Below are positions 52,918 through 61,268 of a stretch of 64,000 bases of DNA, piece after piece. The stretch spans positions 1 through 64,000 of the forward strand of contig JACDOD010000006.1 in assembly GCA_017656265.1 (NCBI GenBank), in the 5' to 3' direction. The number at the start of each line of letters is the position of its first letter. Position 1 is the stretch's first letter. This stretch comes from Bacillaceae bacterium (GTDB lineage Bacteria; Bacillota; Bacilli; Bacillales; Alkalibacillaceae). The notes beneath the pieces are model-generated. The model did no database searches. It was not told where the DNA came from and saw only the letters and a program-made list of their open reading frames with translations. The translations under genes and the position numbers were made by a program.

Positions 52918-55059
52918 ATGGATTCATTACTACTATTAAATTGGATTTTATTCCTGATCACCACCATTTATGGTGTGGCCCTGTTTGTTCAGGTTGTGCG
53001 CACGCGCATTGCCTACATTAAATTGGGGAAGAAATCTGAGTATGACAGGGAAGTTAAAAAGCGTTTGAAGAAAATATGGATTTATGTCTTTGGGCAGAAA
53101 AAGCTGCTGAAAGATAAGAAATCAGGTGCCATTCACGTCATGATGTTTTATGGATTTTTGCTTGTGCAATTTGGTGCCATTGATTTCATCTGGAAAGGAT
53201 TAGCACCTGGTTCTCACTTGCCGCTGGGTGTTCTGTATCCTGGATTCACGTTCTTCCAGGAACTGGTGACTTTAATGATTCTTGTTGCTGTCATCTGGGC
53301 GTTTTACCGCCGTTATATTGAAAAGCTGGTTCGCCTTAAGCGCGGATTTAAAGCGGGGCTTGTTCTTATTTTTATCGGTACGCTGATGATTTCTGTTCTT
53401 CTAGGGAACGGAATGGAGCTTGTCTGGCATGGTGAAGAGGGAACCTGGAGTGAACCGGTTGCTTCCCTTATTGCAGCAGCGTTTGCCTGGATGAGCCCAG
53501 CCGCGGCAGCTGCAGTATTCTTTATTGCCTGGTGGATCCACCTGGTAACTTTGCTCGCATTCTTAGTTTATGTGCCGCAATCCAAGCATGCTCACTTGCT
53601 GGCGGCCCCTGCGAATGTTTTCCTCAGTCGTGATACACCGCCAGGAAAACTGAAGAAGATTGATTTTGATATTGAAGATGAAGACGAAGATGTTTCATTC
53701 GGTGCTGGTAAAATTGAGGATTTCAGCCAGTTCCAGCTAATTGATTTATATGCGTGTGTAGAATGCGGACGCTGTACAAATATGTGTCCGGCAACAGGTA
53801 CGGGTAAAATGCTGTCTCCGATGGACTTAATCGTCAAGCTGCGTGATCATCTGACTGAAAAAGGGGCAGCGGTTACCGGCAAAACACCATGGGTTCCAGC
53901 TTATGCTTTTTCAAATACAAAGGGCAATCAACTCGCACAAATGGCCCGTGCTTCACAGGGCGGTCAGCAGGAAGCTGCTGCCGGACTCGAAGAAATGCAG
54001 GCCACCAGCCTGATCGGAGACGTAATCACAGAAGAAGAAATCTGGGCATGTACGACCTGCCGAAACTGTGAAGACCAGTGTCCGGTAATGAATGAACATG
54101 TGGACAAAATTATTGATCTTCGCCGCTATCTCGTGTTGACAGAAGGCCGGATGGATCAGGAAGCTCAGCGTGCGATGATGAACATCGAACGTCAGGGTAA
54201 TCCGTGGGGTCTTTCTAAGAAAGAGCGTGAAAACTGGCGCGAACAGGATGAAACTGTTCGAATCCCAACCGTTAAAGAACTGAAGAAAGAAGGGGAAGAA
54301 TTCGAGTACCTCTTCTGGGTAAGTTCCATGGGATCTTATGACAACCGCAGCCAAAAAATCGCCCTTGCATTTGCCCGTCTATTAAATGAAGCAGGTGTCA
54401 AATTTGCGATTTTAGGCAATAAAGAGCGCAACTCCGGAGACACGGCACGCCGCCTTGGTAACGAATTCCTGTTCCAGGAGCTTGCGGAGAAAAATATTAA
54501 AGAATTCCAGAAACATGATGTTAAAAAGATTGTGACAATTGATCCTCATGCGTATAATATATTTAAGAACGAATATCCAGACTTTGGACTGGAAGCTGAA
54601 GTTTACCATCACACCGAGCTTCTAGCCCAACTGGTTCGAGAAGGTAAATTAAAGCCGAAATATCCTGTAAATGAAAAAGTAACCTATCACGATTCTTGCT
54701 ATCTTGGAAGATACAATGAGGTCTATGATCCTCCACGTGAAATCTTAAAAGCTATTCCTGGTGTTCAAATTGCCGAAATGGAACGCAGCCGTGAAACTGG
54801 AATGTGCTGCGGAGCCGGCGGTGGACTCATGTGGATGGAAGAGAAAACGGGCAATCGGATCAATGTTGCACGTACAGAACAGGCGCTGAAAGTTCAGCCA
54901 TCTATGATTTCAAGTGCTTGCCCGTACTGCTTAACGATGTTAAGTGATGGTACGAAAGCAAAAGAAGTGGAAGAAGAAGTAAGCACAATGGACGTAGCAG
55001 AAGTACTGGCTAAATCGATCTTTGGCGATGAAAAAGGACAGGAAGAACAATCTGCCTAG
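52918..55059 (+). CDS. fadF: Membrane iron-sulfur oxidoreductase FadF (YwjF-like)
   Basis: A 713-aa protein that probably carries electrons from acyl-CoA dehydrogenase/ETF to menaquinone. The N-terminal nitrate-reductase-gamma-like membrane part has about six segments (residues 1-230). A pair of 4Fe-4S motifs follows: CVECGRCTNMCP (about 280) and CTTCRNCEDQCP (about 380). Two CCG domains then hold CYLGRYNEVYDPP and CCGAGGGLMW (about 600-640) and ACPYC. Similar in plan to HdrD/E-type reductases. Monocistronic with its own terminator and a FadR-like operator in front. Confidence 0.92.
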   Translation: MDSLLLLNWILFLITTIYGVALFVQVVRTRIAYIKLGKKSEYDREVKKRLKKIWIYVFGQKKLLKDKKSGAIHVMMFYGFLLVQFGAIDFIWKGLAPGSHLPLGVLYPGFTFFQELVTLMILVAVIWAFYRRYIEKLVRLKRGFKAGLVLIFIGTLMISVLLGNGMELVWHGEEGTWSEPVASLIAAAFAWMSPAAAAAVFFIAWWIHLVTLLAFLVYVPQSKHAHLLAAPANVFLSRDTPPGKLKKIDFDIEDEDEDVSFGAGKIEDFSQFQLIDLYACVECGRCTNMCPATGTGKMLSPMDLIVKLRDHLTEKGAAVTGKTPWVPAYAFSNTKGNQLAQMARASQGGQQEAAAGLEEMQATSLIGDVITEEEIWACTTCRNCEDQCPVMNEHVDKIIDLRRYLVLTEGRMDQEAQRAMMNIERQGNPWGLSKKERENWREQDETVRIPTVKELKKEGEEFEYLFWVSSMGSYDNRSQKIALAFARLLNEAGVKFAILGNKERNSGDTARRLGNEFLFQELAEKNIKEFQKHDVKKIVTIDPHAYNIFKNEYPDFGLEAEVYHHTELLAQLVREGKLKPKYPVNEKVTYHDSCYLGRYNEVYDPPREILKAIPGVQIAEMERSRETGMCCGAGGGLMWMEEKTGNRINVARTEQALKVQPSMISSACPYCLTMLSDGTKAKEVEEEVSTMDVAEVLAKSIFGDEKGQEEQSA

Positions 55060-55082
55060 TAAACGAGTGAATCAGGTAAAAC

Positions 55083-55118
55083 AGGAAAGTGTGCAATGAT
55101 TTGTACACTTTCCTTTTG
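55083..55118 (+). terminator. Terminator of fadF
   Basis: AGGAAAGTGT / ACACTTTCCT perfect 10-bp stem, then TTTT. Confidence 0.82.
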
Positions 55119-55127
55119 GAGCATTTA

Positions 55128-55143
55128 TTGAGCGAGCGTTCAA
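55128..55143. promoter_or_regulatory. Palindromic TetR-type operator candidate before the thiolase operon
   Basis: TTGAGCGAGCGTTCAA is symmetric apart from one base pair (TGAGCG-AG-CGTTCA) and lies 55 bp before the thiolase start. It differs from the FadR-like site at fadF, so a second regulator, perhaps the TetR protein coded in this operon, may bind. Confidence 0.45.
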
Positions 55144-55198
55144 TCGTTCGCCGTCTTGACCCTGTAAGCGTTATCAAATTTTTGAGGAGGAATTAAAC

Positions 55199-56386
55199 AT
55201 GACAAAAAGTGTAATCGTATCCGGAGCGAGAACCCCATTTGGGAAATTCGGGGGAGCTTTGAGTTCACTGAAAGCAGCTGAACTTGGCGGAATTGCTATT
55301 AAAGGTGCCCTTGAGCGGGCGGGAATGTCCCCGGAAAAAGTGGATGAAGTCATTATGGGAACCGTTCTTCAGGGAGGACAGGGACAAATCCCTTCCCGTC
55401 AGGCTGCTCGCAATGCTGGAATCCCATGGGAAGTAAAAACAGAAACCATCAACAAAGTATGTGCATCTGGCCTTCGCAGTGTCACACTGGCGGATCAGAT
55501 TATTCGTGCCGGCGATGAAGAGGTTATTGTAGCCGGCGGTATGGAGAGCATGAGCAATGCTCCTTACTTCATGCCTGATGCTCGCTGGGGCATGCGGATG
55601 GGAGACCGCAAAGCAGTAGACATGATGGTACACGATGGTTTGACCTGTTCCTTTGAAGGGGTTCATATGGGGAACTACGGAAATCGCACAGCAGACGAAT
55701 ATGGTCTGACCAGAGAAGCACAGGATGAATGGGCTTACCGCAGCCATCAGCGTGCTATCCAGGCCATTGAAAACGGACTGCTTGCTGAAGAAATCGTACC
55801 TGTAGAAGTTCCTCAGCGCAAAGGAGATCCAGTGGTTGTAGACACCGATGAAGCACCTAGAAAAGACACTTCCTTAGAAGTACTGGCAAAATTAAGACCA
55901 GCATTTGACAAAGACGGAACGATTACAGCAGGTAATGCACCAGGAGTAAATGATGGAGCAGCTGCGTTGGTTGTCATGTCTGAAGATCGTGCCCAGAAAG
56001 AGGGACTCAAGCCGCTGGCAACGATCTTAGCCCATGATGAAGTAGCGGTAGAAGCGCCTGATTTTCCAAAAACACCAGGTTTAGTCATCAATTCATTGCT
56101 TAAAAAAGCCGGCAAATCCCTTGAGGAGATTGATCTGTTTGAAATCAATGAAGCTTTTGCTGCCGTAACATTGGCAAGCGGGCAAATTGCAAACCTTGAC
56201 CCGGAAAAAATCAATGTGAACGGCGGAGCAGTCGCCCTTGGGCATCCAATTGGCGCAAGCGGAGCACGTATTCTATTAACCTTGATTTATGAATTGAAGC
56301 GTCGCGGCGGTGGTTTAGGCATTGCAGCCATCTGTTCAGGCGGCGGCCAGGGAGATGCTATACTGGTTGAAGTTCCTAAAAATTAA
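55199..56386 (+). CDS. Acetyl-CoA C-acetyltransferase (thiolase)
   Basis: A 395-aa thiolase that splits 3-ketoacyl-CoA with CoA (or condenses two acetyl-CoA). The nucleophile Cys is in [12 protein letters not shown] (about residue 88), with the His of [17 protein letters not shown] (about 350) and the second Cys in [11 protein letters not shown] (about 380). GAGGAGGA precedes the ATG. First gene of the beta-oxidation operon with hydroxyacyl-CoA dehydrogenase and two acyl-CoA dehydrogenases; similar to MmgA. Confidence 0.94.
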   Translation: MTKSVIVSGARTPFGKFGGALSSLKAAELGGIAIKGALERAGMSPEKVDEVIMGTVLQGGQGQIPSRQAARNAGIPWEVKTETINKVCASGLRSVTLADQIIRAGDEEVIVAGGMESMSNAPYFMPDARWGMRMGDRKAVDMMVHDGLTCSFEGVHMGNYGNRTADEYGLTREAQDEWAYRSHQRAIQAIENGLLAEEIVPVEVPQRKGDPVVVDTDEAPRKDTSLEVLAKLRPAFDKDGTITAGNAPGVNDGAAALVVMSEDRAQKEGLKPLATILAHDEVAVEAPDFPKTPGLVINSLLKKAGKSLEEIDLFEINEAFAAVTLASGQIANLDPEKINVNGGAVALGHPIGASGARILLTLIYELKRRGGGLGIAAICSGGGQGDAILVEVPKN

Positions 56387-56454
56387 AGATTGCTGATTCA
56401 GCAGACTTTGTTACTTCTATAAAACACGTTTTCATCGAAAGGAGACAGATCATC

Positions 56455-57309
56455 ATGGAAATTAAAAACGTCATGGTCATTGGAGCAGGACAGATGGGCT
56501 CAGGAATTGCCCAGGTATGTGCCCAGTCTGGCTTTAACGTGAAATTGAACGATATTTCAGAAGAAGCGCTGCAAAGAGGGCTGGGAGGAATTGAAAAGAA
56601 CTTGGCCCGTTCAGTAGAAAAAGGACGCATCAGTGAGGAAGACAAACAAAATACATTAAACCGCCTGCAGACAACGACTTCCCTGCAGGATGCAAACGAC
56701 TGTGACCTTGTCATCGAAGCAGTAATTGAAAATATGGACATCAAATCAAAAGTGTTTAAACAGCTGGATGAAATCACACCGGAGCATGCGATTCTGGCAT
56801 CCAATACATCATCCCTGCCAATTACGGAAATCGCAGCAGTAACCAACCGCCCGGAGAAAGTGATTGGCATGCACTTTATGAACCCGGTTCCTGTTATGAA
56901 ATTAGTAGAAATTATCCGGGGTCTGGCAACTTCAGATGAAACATATCAGGCCATTGAAGATATGACAAAGGCACTGAACAAAACGCCTGTAGAAGTCAAT
57001 GACTTCCCGGGATTCGTATCCAACCGGGTATTAATGCCAATGATTAATGAAGCCATTTATACCGTATATGAAGGAGTAGCGACGCCAGAAGCGGTGGATG
57101 AAGTGATGAAGCTCGGGATGAACCACCCGATGGGACCGCTTCAGCTGGCTGACTTTATTGGTCTGGATACATGTCTGTATATCATGGAAGTGCTTTATGA
57201 AGGATTTGGCGACAGCAAATATCGTCCATGCCCACTACTTCGCAAGTATGTAAAAGCAGGATGGCTTGGAAAGAAAACGGGCCGTGGCTTTTATGTATAT
57301 GACAACTAA
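56455..57309 (+). CDS. 3-hydroxybutyryl-CoA (3-hydroxyacyl-CoA) dehydrogenase
   Basis: A 284-aa NAD-dependent dehydrogenase. N-terminal Rossmann fold with [13 protein letters not shown] (about residues 7-19); catalytic His in [17 protein letters not shown] (about 140) with partner Glu; C-terminal dimer domain with [15 protein letters not shown] and [16 protein letters not shown]. Interconverts 3-hydroxyacyl- and 3-ketoacyl-CoA, feeding the thiolase upstream. AAAGGAGA ribosome binding site. MmgB/Hbd type. Confidence 0.95.
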   Translation: MEIKNVMVIGAGQMGSGIAQVCAQSGFNVKLNDISEEALQRGLGGIEKNLARSVEKGRISEEDKQNTLNRLQTTTSLQDANDCDLVIEAVIENMDIKSKVFKQLDEITPEHAILASNTSSLPITEIAAVTNRPEKVIGMHFMNPVPVMKLVEIIRGLATSDETYQAIEDMTKALNKTPVEVNDFPGFVSNRVLMPMINEAIYTVYEGVATPEAVDEVMKLGMNHPMGPLQLADFIGLDTCLYIMEVLYEGFGDSKYRPCPLLRKYVKAGWLGKKTGRGFYVYDN

Positions 57310-57326
57310 GAAAGGAGCGGCACCTC

Positions 57327-58472
57327 ATGAATCTACATTTCACTGAAGAACAAGAAATGATGCGTAAAATGGTCAGGGATTTTGCCCAGAATGAAGTGGC
57401 GCCTGAAGTAGAGCGAATGGAAGAAGAGGATCGTTTTCCCCGTGAAATCATAAGCAAAATGGGTGAGCTGGGCCTCATGGGAATTCCGATCCCCGAGGAA
57501 TATGGCGGAGCAGGAATGGACTTTACGTCTTACATTATTGCCATTCATGAGCTGTCAAAAGTTAGCGCAGCCCTTGGTGTCATTTTGTCCGTTCACACTT
57601 CCGTTGGGACCAATCCGATCCTTTATTTTGGAAATGAAGAACAGAAGCAAAAATATATCCCGAAACTGGCATCTGGTGAATATTTAGGTGCCTTTGCGCT
57701 GACAGAGCCTTCAGCCGGTTCAGATGCAGCCAGCCTGAAGACCCGTGCTGAAAAACACGGTGATACCTATGTGCTGAACGGTTCGAAAGTATTTATTACA
57801 AACGGCGGTGAAGCGGACACGTACATCGTGTTTGCCCGGACGAACCCTGAAGAAAAGGGATCTAAAGGGGTTTCCGCCTTTATCGTAGAAAAAGATACAA
57901 AAGGATTTGAAATTGGCAAAAAGGAAAAGAAAATGGGATTGAACGGGTCAAATACGGTACAGCTGACTTTTGACCAGTGTGAAGTGCACGAATCCCAGCT
58001 GCTCGGGAAAGAAGGGGAAGGGTTCAAAATTGCCATGGCGAACCTGGATGTGGGCCGAATCGGCATTGCAGCCCAATCCCTTGGTATTGCAGAAGCTGCA
58101 CTGGAACACGCCGTAGGCTATGCAAAAGAGCGGGAGCAGTTCGGAAAGCCGATTGCCCATCAGCAGGGAGTATCCTTTAAACTGGCAGATATGGCTACGG
58201 AAGTCGAGGCGGCAAAACTATTAACCTACCATGCTGCATCCTTAAAGGCGAACAACCTTCCTACCGGAAAAGCTGCGTCCATGGCCAAAATGTATGCATC
58301 TAAAACTGCAATGAAGACAGCTATTGAGGCAGTTCAGGTATATGGAGGATATGGATATACAAAAGATTATCCAGTAGAACGCTTCTTCCGGGATGCTAAA
58401 GTAACGGAAATCTATGAAGGAACAAACGAAATCCAGCACCACGTGATCAGCAAACATCTATTAAAGGATTAA
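57327..58472 (+). CDS. Acyl-CoA dehydrogenase (first copy)
   Basis: A 381-aa FAD enzyme for short- or branched-chain acyl-CoA. FAD/substrate motifs: [11 protein letters not shown] (about 125-135), [10 protein letters not shown] (about 150-160), the conserved [19 protein letters not shown] stretch and catalytic Glu in IYEGTNEIQ near the C-terminus (about 367). It lies 17 bp after hbd and 30 bp before the second copy, to which it is clearly paralogous. Electrons go through ETF, probably to FadF. Confidence 0.94.
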   Translation: MNLHFTEEQEMMRKMVRDFAQNEVAPEVERMEEEDRFPREIISKMGELGLMGIPIPEEYGGAGMDFTSYIIAIHELSKVSAALGVILSVHTSVGTNPILYFGNEEQKQKYIPKLASGEYLGAFALTEPSAGSDAASLKTRAEKHGDTYVLNGSKVFITNGGEADTYIVFARTNPEEKGSKGVSAFIVEKDTKGFEIGKKEKKMGLNGSNTVQLTFDQCEVHESQLLGKEGEGFKIAMANLDVGRIGIAAQSLGIAEAALEHAVGYAKEREQFGKPIAHQQGVSFKLADMATEVEAAKLLTYHAASLKANNLPTGKAASMAKMYASKTAMKTAIEAVQVYGGYGYTKDYPVERFFRDAKVTEIYEGTNEIQHHVISKHLLKD

Positions 58473-58502
58473 TGGATACAAAAAATAGAGGGGGACACAA
58501 TC

Positions 58503-59645
58503 ATGAATTTTCAGTTAACTGAAGAGCAGGAAATGTTGAGAAAGATGGTCCGTGACTTTGCGGAAAATGAAGTAGGTCCGACTGCTGCCGAGCGGGACGA
58601 AGAAGAACGGTTTGACCGCAGCATTTTTGATAAAATGGCTGAACTTGGATTGACCGGTATTCCATGGCCAGAGGAGTACGGCGGCATTGGAGCTGACTAT
58701 GTAAGCTATGTCATCGCAGTTGAAGAGTTATCCCGGGTTTGTGCTTCTACAGGGGTAACCCTTTCTGCTCATATTTCCCTTGCCAGCTGGCCACTATATA
58801 AATTCGGTACAGAGGAACAGAAGAAAACATACTTGTATCAGCTCGCTACCGGTGAGAAGCTTGGTGCTTATGCGCTGTCTGAACCGGGAGCAGGATCAGA
58901 TGTAGCTTCTATGCGTACAACAGCCAAACTGGACGGTGATGACTACGTATTGAACGGAAGCAAAGTCTGGATAACCAATGGCGGTGAAGCTGAAATCTAC
59001 ATCGTATTTGCCAAAACCGATATGGACGCCAGACATAAAGGAATCAGTGCCTTTATCGTCGAAAAAGGAACACCAGGATTCAGCTTCGGTAAAAAAGAAA
59101 AGAAACTGGGTATTCGTTCATCCCCTACCACTGAGCTGATTTTTGAAGACTGCAGAGTACCGAAAGAGAATATGCTCGGTAAAGAAGGAGACGGCTTTAA
59201 AATTGCCATGATGACTCTTGATGGCGGACGTAATGGAATTGCAGCCCAGGCAGTTGGTATTGCACAGGGTGCTCTGGATGCAGCAGTTGCATACGCCAAA
59301 GAGCGTGAACAGTTCGGCAAGCCGATTGCCAGCCAGCAGGGAATTTCCTTTAAGCTTGCGGATATGGCAACAGAAGTCGAAGCTTCCCGTCTATTAACCT
59401 ACCAGGCTGCATGGCTGGAATCTCAAGGCCTGCCGTACGGTAAAGCGTCTGCAATGTCTAAATTATTTGCCGGAGACACAGCTATGAAAGTGACAACTGA
59501 AGCGGTTCAGGTATTCGGCGGCTACGGTTATACAAAGGACTATCCAGTAGAGCGCTTTATGCGAGATGCCAAAATTACGCAAATCTATGAAGGAACAAAC
59601 GAAATTCAGCGCCTTGTAATCGGAAGAATGCTGACGAAAGAATAG
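58503..59645 (+). CDS. Acyl-CoA dehydrogenase (second copy)
   Basis: A 380-aa paralogue of the preceding gene: the same start ([24 protein letters not shown]), [22 protein letters not shown], and catalytic Glu in [12 protein letters not shown] (about 366). Differences around the substrate pocket (for instance [12 protein letters not shown] versus [11 protein letters not shown] and the Asp-rich [13 protein letters not shown] loop) suggest distinct chain or branch preferences, fitting isobutyryl- and butyryl-type substrates. Same operon, RBS AGGGGGA. Confidence 0.94.
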   Translation: MNFQLTEEQEMLRKMVRDFAENEVGPTAAERDEEERFDRSIFDKMAELGLTGIPWPEEYGGIGADYVSYVIAVEELSRVCASTGVTLSAHISLASWPLYKFGTEEQKKTYLYQLATGEKLGAYALSEPGAGSDVASMRTTAKLDGDDYVLNGSKVWITNGGEAEIYIVFAKTDMDARHKGISAFIVEKGTPGFSFGKKEKKLGIRSSPTTELIFEDCRVPKENMLGKEGDGFKIAMMTLDGGRNGIAAQAVGIAQGALDAAVAYAKEREQFGKPIASQQGISFKLADMATEVEASRLLTYQAAWLESQGLPYGKASAMSKLFAGDTAMKVTTEAVQVFGGYGYTKDYPVERFMRDAKITQIYEGTNEIQRLVIGRMLTKE

Positions 59646-59662
59646 AGAGAGGAAGAAGTCTG

Positions 59663-60604
59663 ATGAGTACCCTTGCTGAACGGATTAAAAACCAGGATCA
59701 GCGAGCACTGGCTAAGGCCATCACGATGGTGGATAATGACCATCCCGAGAAGTTATCCTTGCTGAGCGAAATTGCCACCCAGAAAAAACATGCCCATTTT
59801 ATTGGTTTAACTGGATCACCCGGAGCAGGAAAAAGCTCTCTGGTGGACCGGATGATTACCCACATCAGAAGCATGGATAAAACAGTGGCCGTCATTGCCG
59901 TTGACCCCACGAGCCCGTTCAGCGGAGGTGCTTTGCTCGGGGATCGTTTTCGCATGCACAAACATTTTGCAGATCCCGGAGTGTTTATCCGCAGCATGGC
60001 AACCAGGGGGAGTCTCGGGGGACTCTCCCGTTCCACAAAGGATGCCATCCGGGTTTGTGATGCCTATGGATTTGACTATATCCTGATTGAGACAGTAGGA
60101 GTGGGACAGTCGGAACTGGATATCATGAAGGTTGCGGATACGACGGCTCTGGTGTTAACCCCAAACAGCGGTGATGTTCTCCAGATTTTTAAGGCAGGCA
60201 TTATGGAGATCGCTGATGTGTTTGTCATTAATAAAGCAGACCTGCCCGGGGTTCAAAAATTGAAAATGCAATTAAAAGAGTTTCTGCATATTTCGGACCA
60301 AAAGGACTGGAAACCACCGATGGTAGAAACCATTACAACGGAAAATAAAGGGATTGCTGATGTGTTCAGGGCATGTGAAAACCACAGAGACTTTTTGAAT
60401 CAAACCGATGCAGGCAAGAAAAAGCGGAAACAACAGCTGACTTTTGAAGTATATGAGCTGATTCGGGAAGAGTTGTGGAAGGATGTCGAGCGATTCATCA
60501 GCCGTGACCCATCAAAAGAAATCGCCCTCCAGACGGAGAACGATCCCTACCAGCTGGCAAAGCAATGGCTTTTAGAGTGGAGAGAAAAAGGGGGCGGAGA
60601 GTAA
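59663..60604 (+). CDS. meaB: MeaB/ArgK-type G3E GTPase (mutase chaperone)
   Basis: A 313-aa GTPase that protects and reloads the adenosylcobalamin cofactor of acyl-CoA mutases. P-loop GLTGSPGAGKSSLVD (about residues 49-62), the [13 protein letters not shown] switch (about 93-105), ETVGVGQSE (about 150) and guanine-specifying NKAD (about 198). It is in the icmF operon, with the stop directly before the TetR start. IcmF carries its own G-domain, so a separate MeaB here is notable. Confidence 0.93.
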   Translation: MSTLAERIKNQDQRALAKAITMVDNDHPEKLSLLSEIATQKKHAHFIGLTGSPGAGKSSLVDRMITHIRSMDKTVAVIAVDPTSPFSGGALLGDRFRMHKHFADPGVFIRSMATRGSLGGLSRSTKDAIRVCDAYGFDYILIETVGVGQSELDIMKVADTTALVLTPNSGDVLQIFKAGIMEIADVFVINKADLPGVQKLKMQLKEFLHISDQKDWKPPMVETITTENKGIADVFRACENHRDFLNQTDAGKKKRKQQLTFEVYELIREELWKDVERFISRDPSKEIALQTENDPYQLAKQWLLEWREKGGGE

Positions 60605-61240
60605 ATGGATAAAAAGCAAGTGCCATCATCCATTAAAGACCAGCAGTTAGTTGAAAAACGGCGGAATCAAATGGTAAAGGGGGCTGTTACCCTCTTTAAG
60701 GAAAAGGGATTCCATCGCACCACCACCAGGGAAATTGCGAAAGCCTCAGGCTTCAGTATCGGAACACTGTATGAATATATCCGTACGAAAGAGGATGTTC
60801 TTTTTCTGGTCTGTGACTCTATTTATGAGCGGGTTAAAGAACGGATGGAACAGGTTATCGACATGGATCAGCAGAGCATCTCCAGCCTGAAAAATGCCAT
60901 TCGTTCCTATTTTCAGCTCATTGATGATATGCAGGATGAAGTCATTGTCATGTATCAGGAAGTAAAATCCCTTCCGAAAGATGCACAGGAATATGTCCTT
61001 GAGAAGGAAAAAGACATGGTTCATATGCTGGAAATGGTGATTAAAAACAGCCTGCCATATACTCTTTCTGACAAAGAAATGAAACTGATTGCCAACAATA
61101 TTTTTGTTCAGGGACAGATGTGGAGTTTCAGGAGATGGATGCTGCAAAAGGATTTCACACTGGATGAGTATATTGATAAGCAGCTCAATCTCCTGATTCA
61201 GATGCTAAAGCTTGATGAGCATGCAAGCGAAATGAAATAA
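60605..61240 (+). CDS. TetR/AcrR-family transcriptional regulator
   Basis: A 211-aa repressor. N-terminal HTH at about 20-65 ([40 protein letters not shown]), followed by an all-helical ligand domain that probably senses an acyl-CoA. The ATG follows the meaB stop without a gap. Placed between meaB and icmF, it likely controls this operon by binding near the thiolase promoter. The RBS lies in the meaB tail (GGGGGCGGAGAG). Confidence 0.92.
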   Translation: MDKKQVPSSIKDQQLVEKRRNQMVKGAVTLFKEKGFHRTTTREIAKASGFSIGTLYEYIRTKEDVLFLVCDSIYERVKERMEQVIDMDQQSISSLKNAIRSYFQLIDDMQDEVIVMYQEVKSLPKDAQEYVLEKEKDMVHMLEMVIKNSLPYTLSDKEMKLIANNIFVQGQMWSFRRWMLQKDFTLDEYIDKQLNLLIQMLKLDEHASEMK

Positions 61241-61268
61241 AACATCACGAGGATGGGAGGAGAAATCG

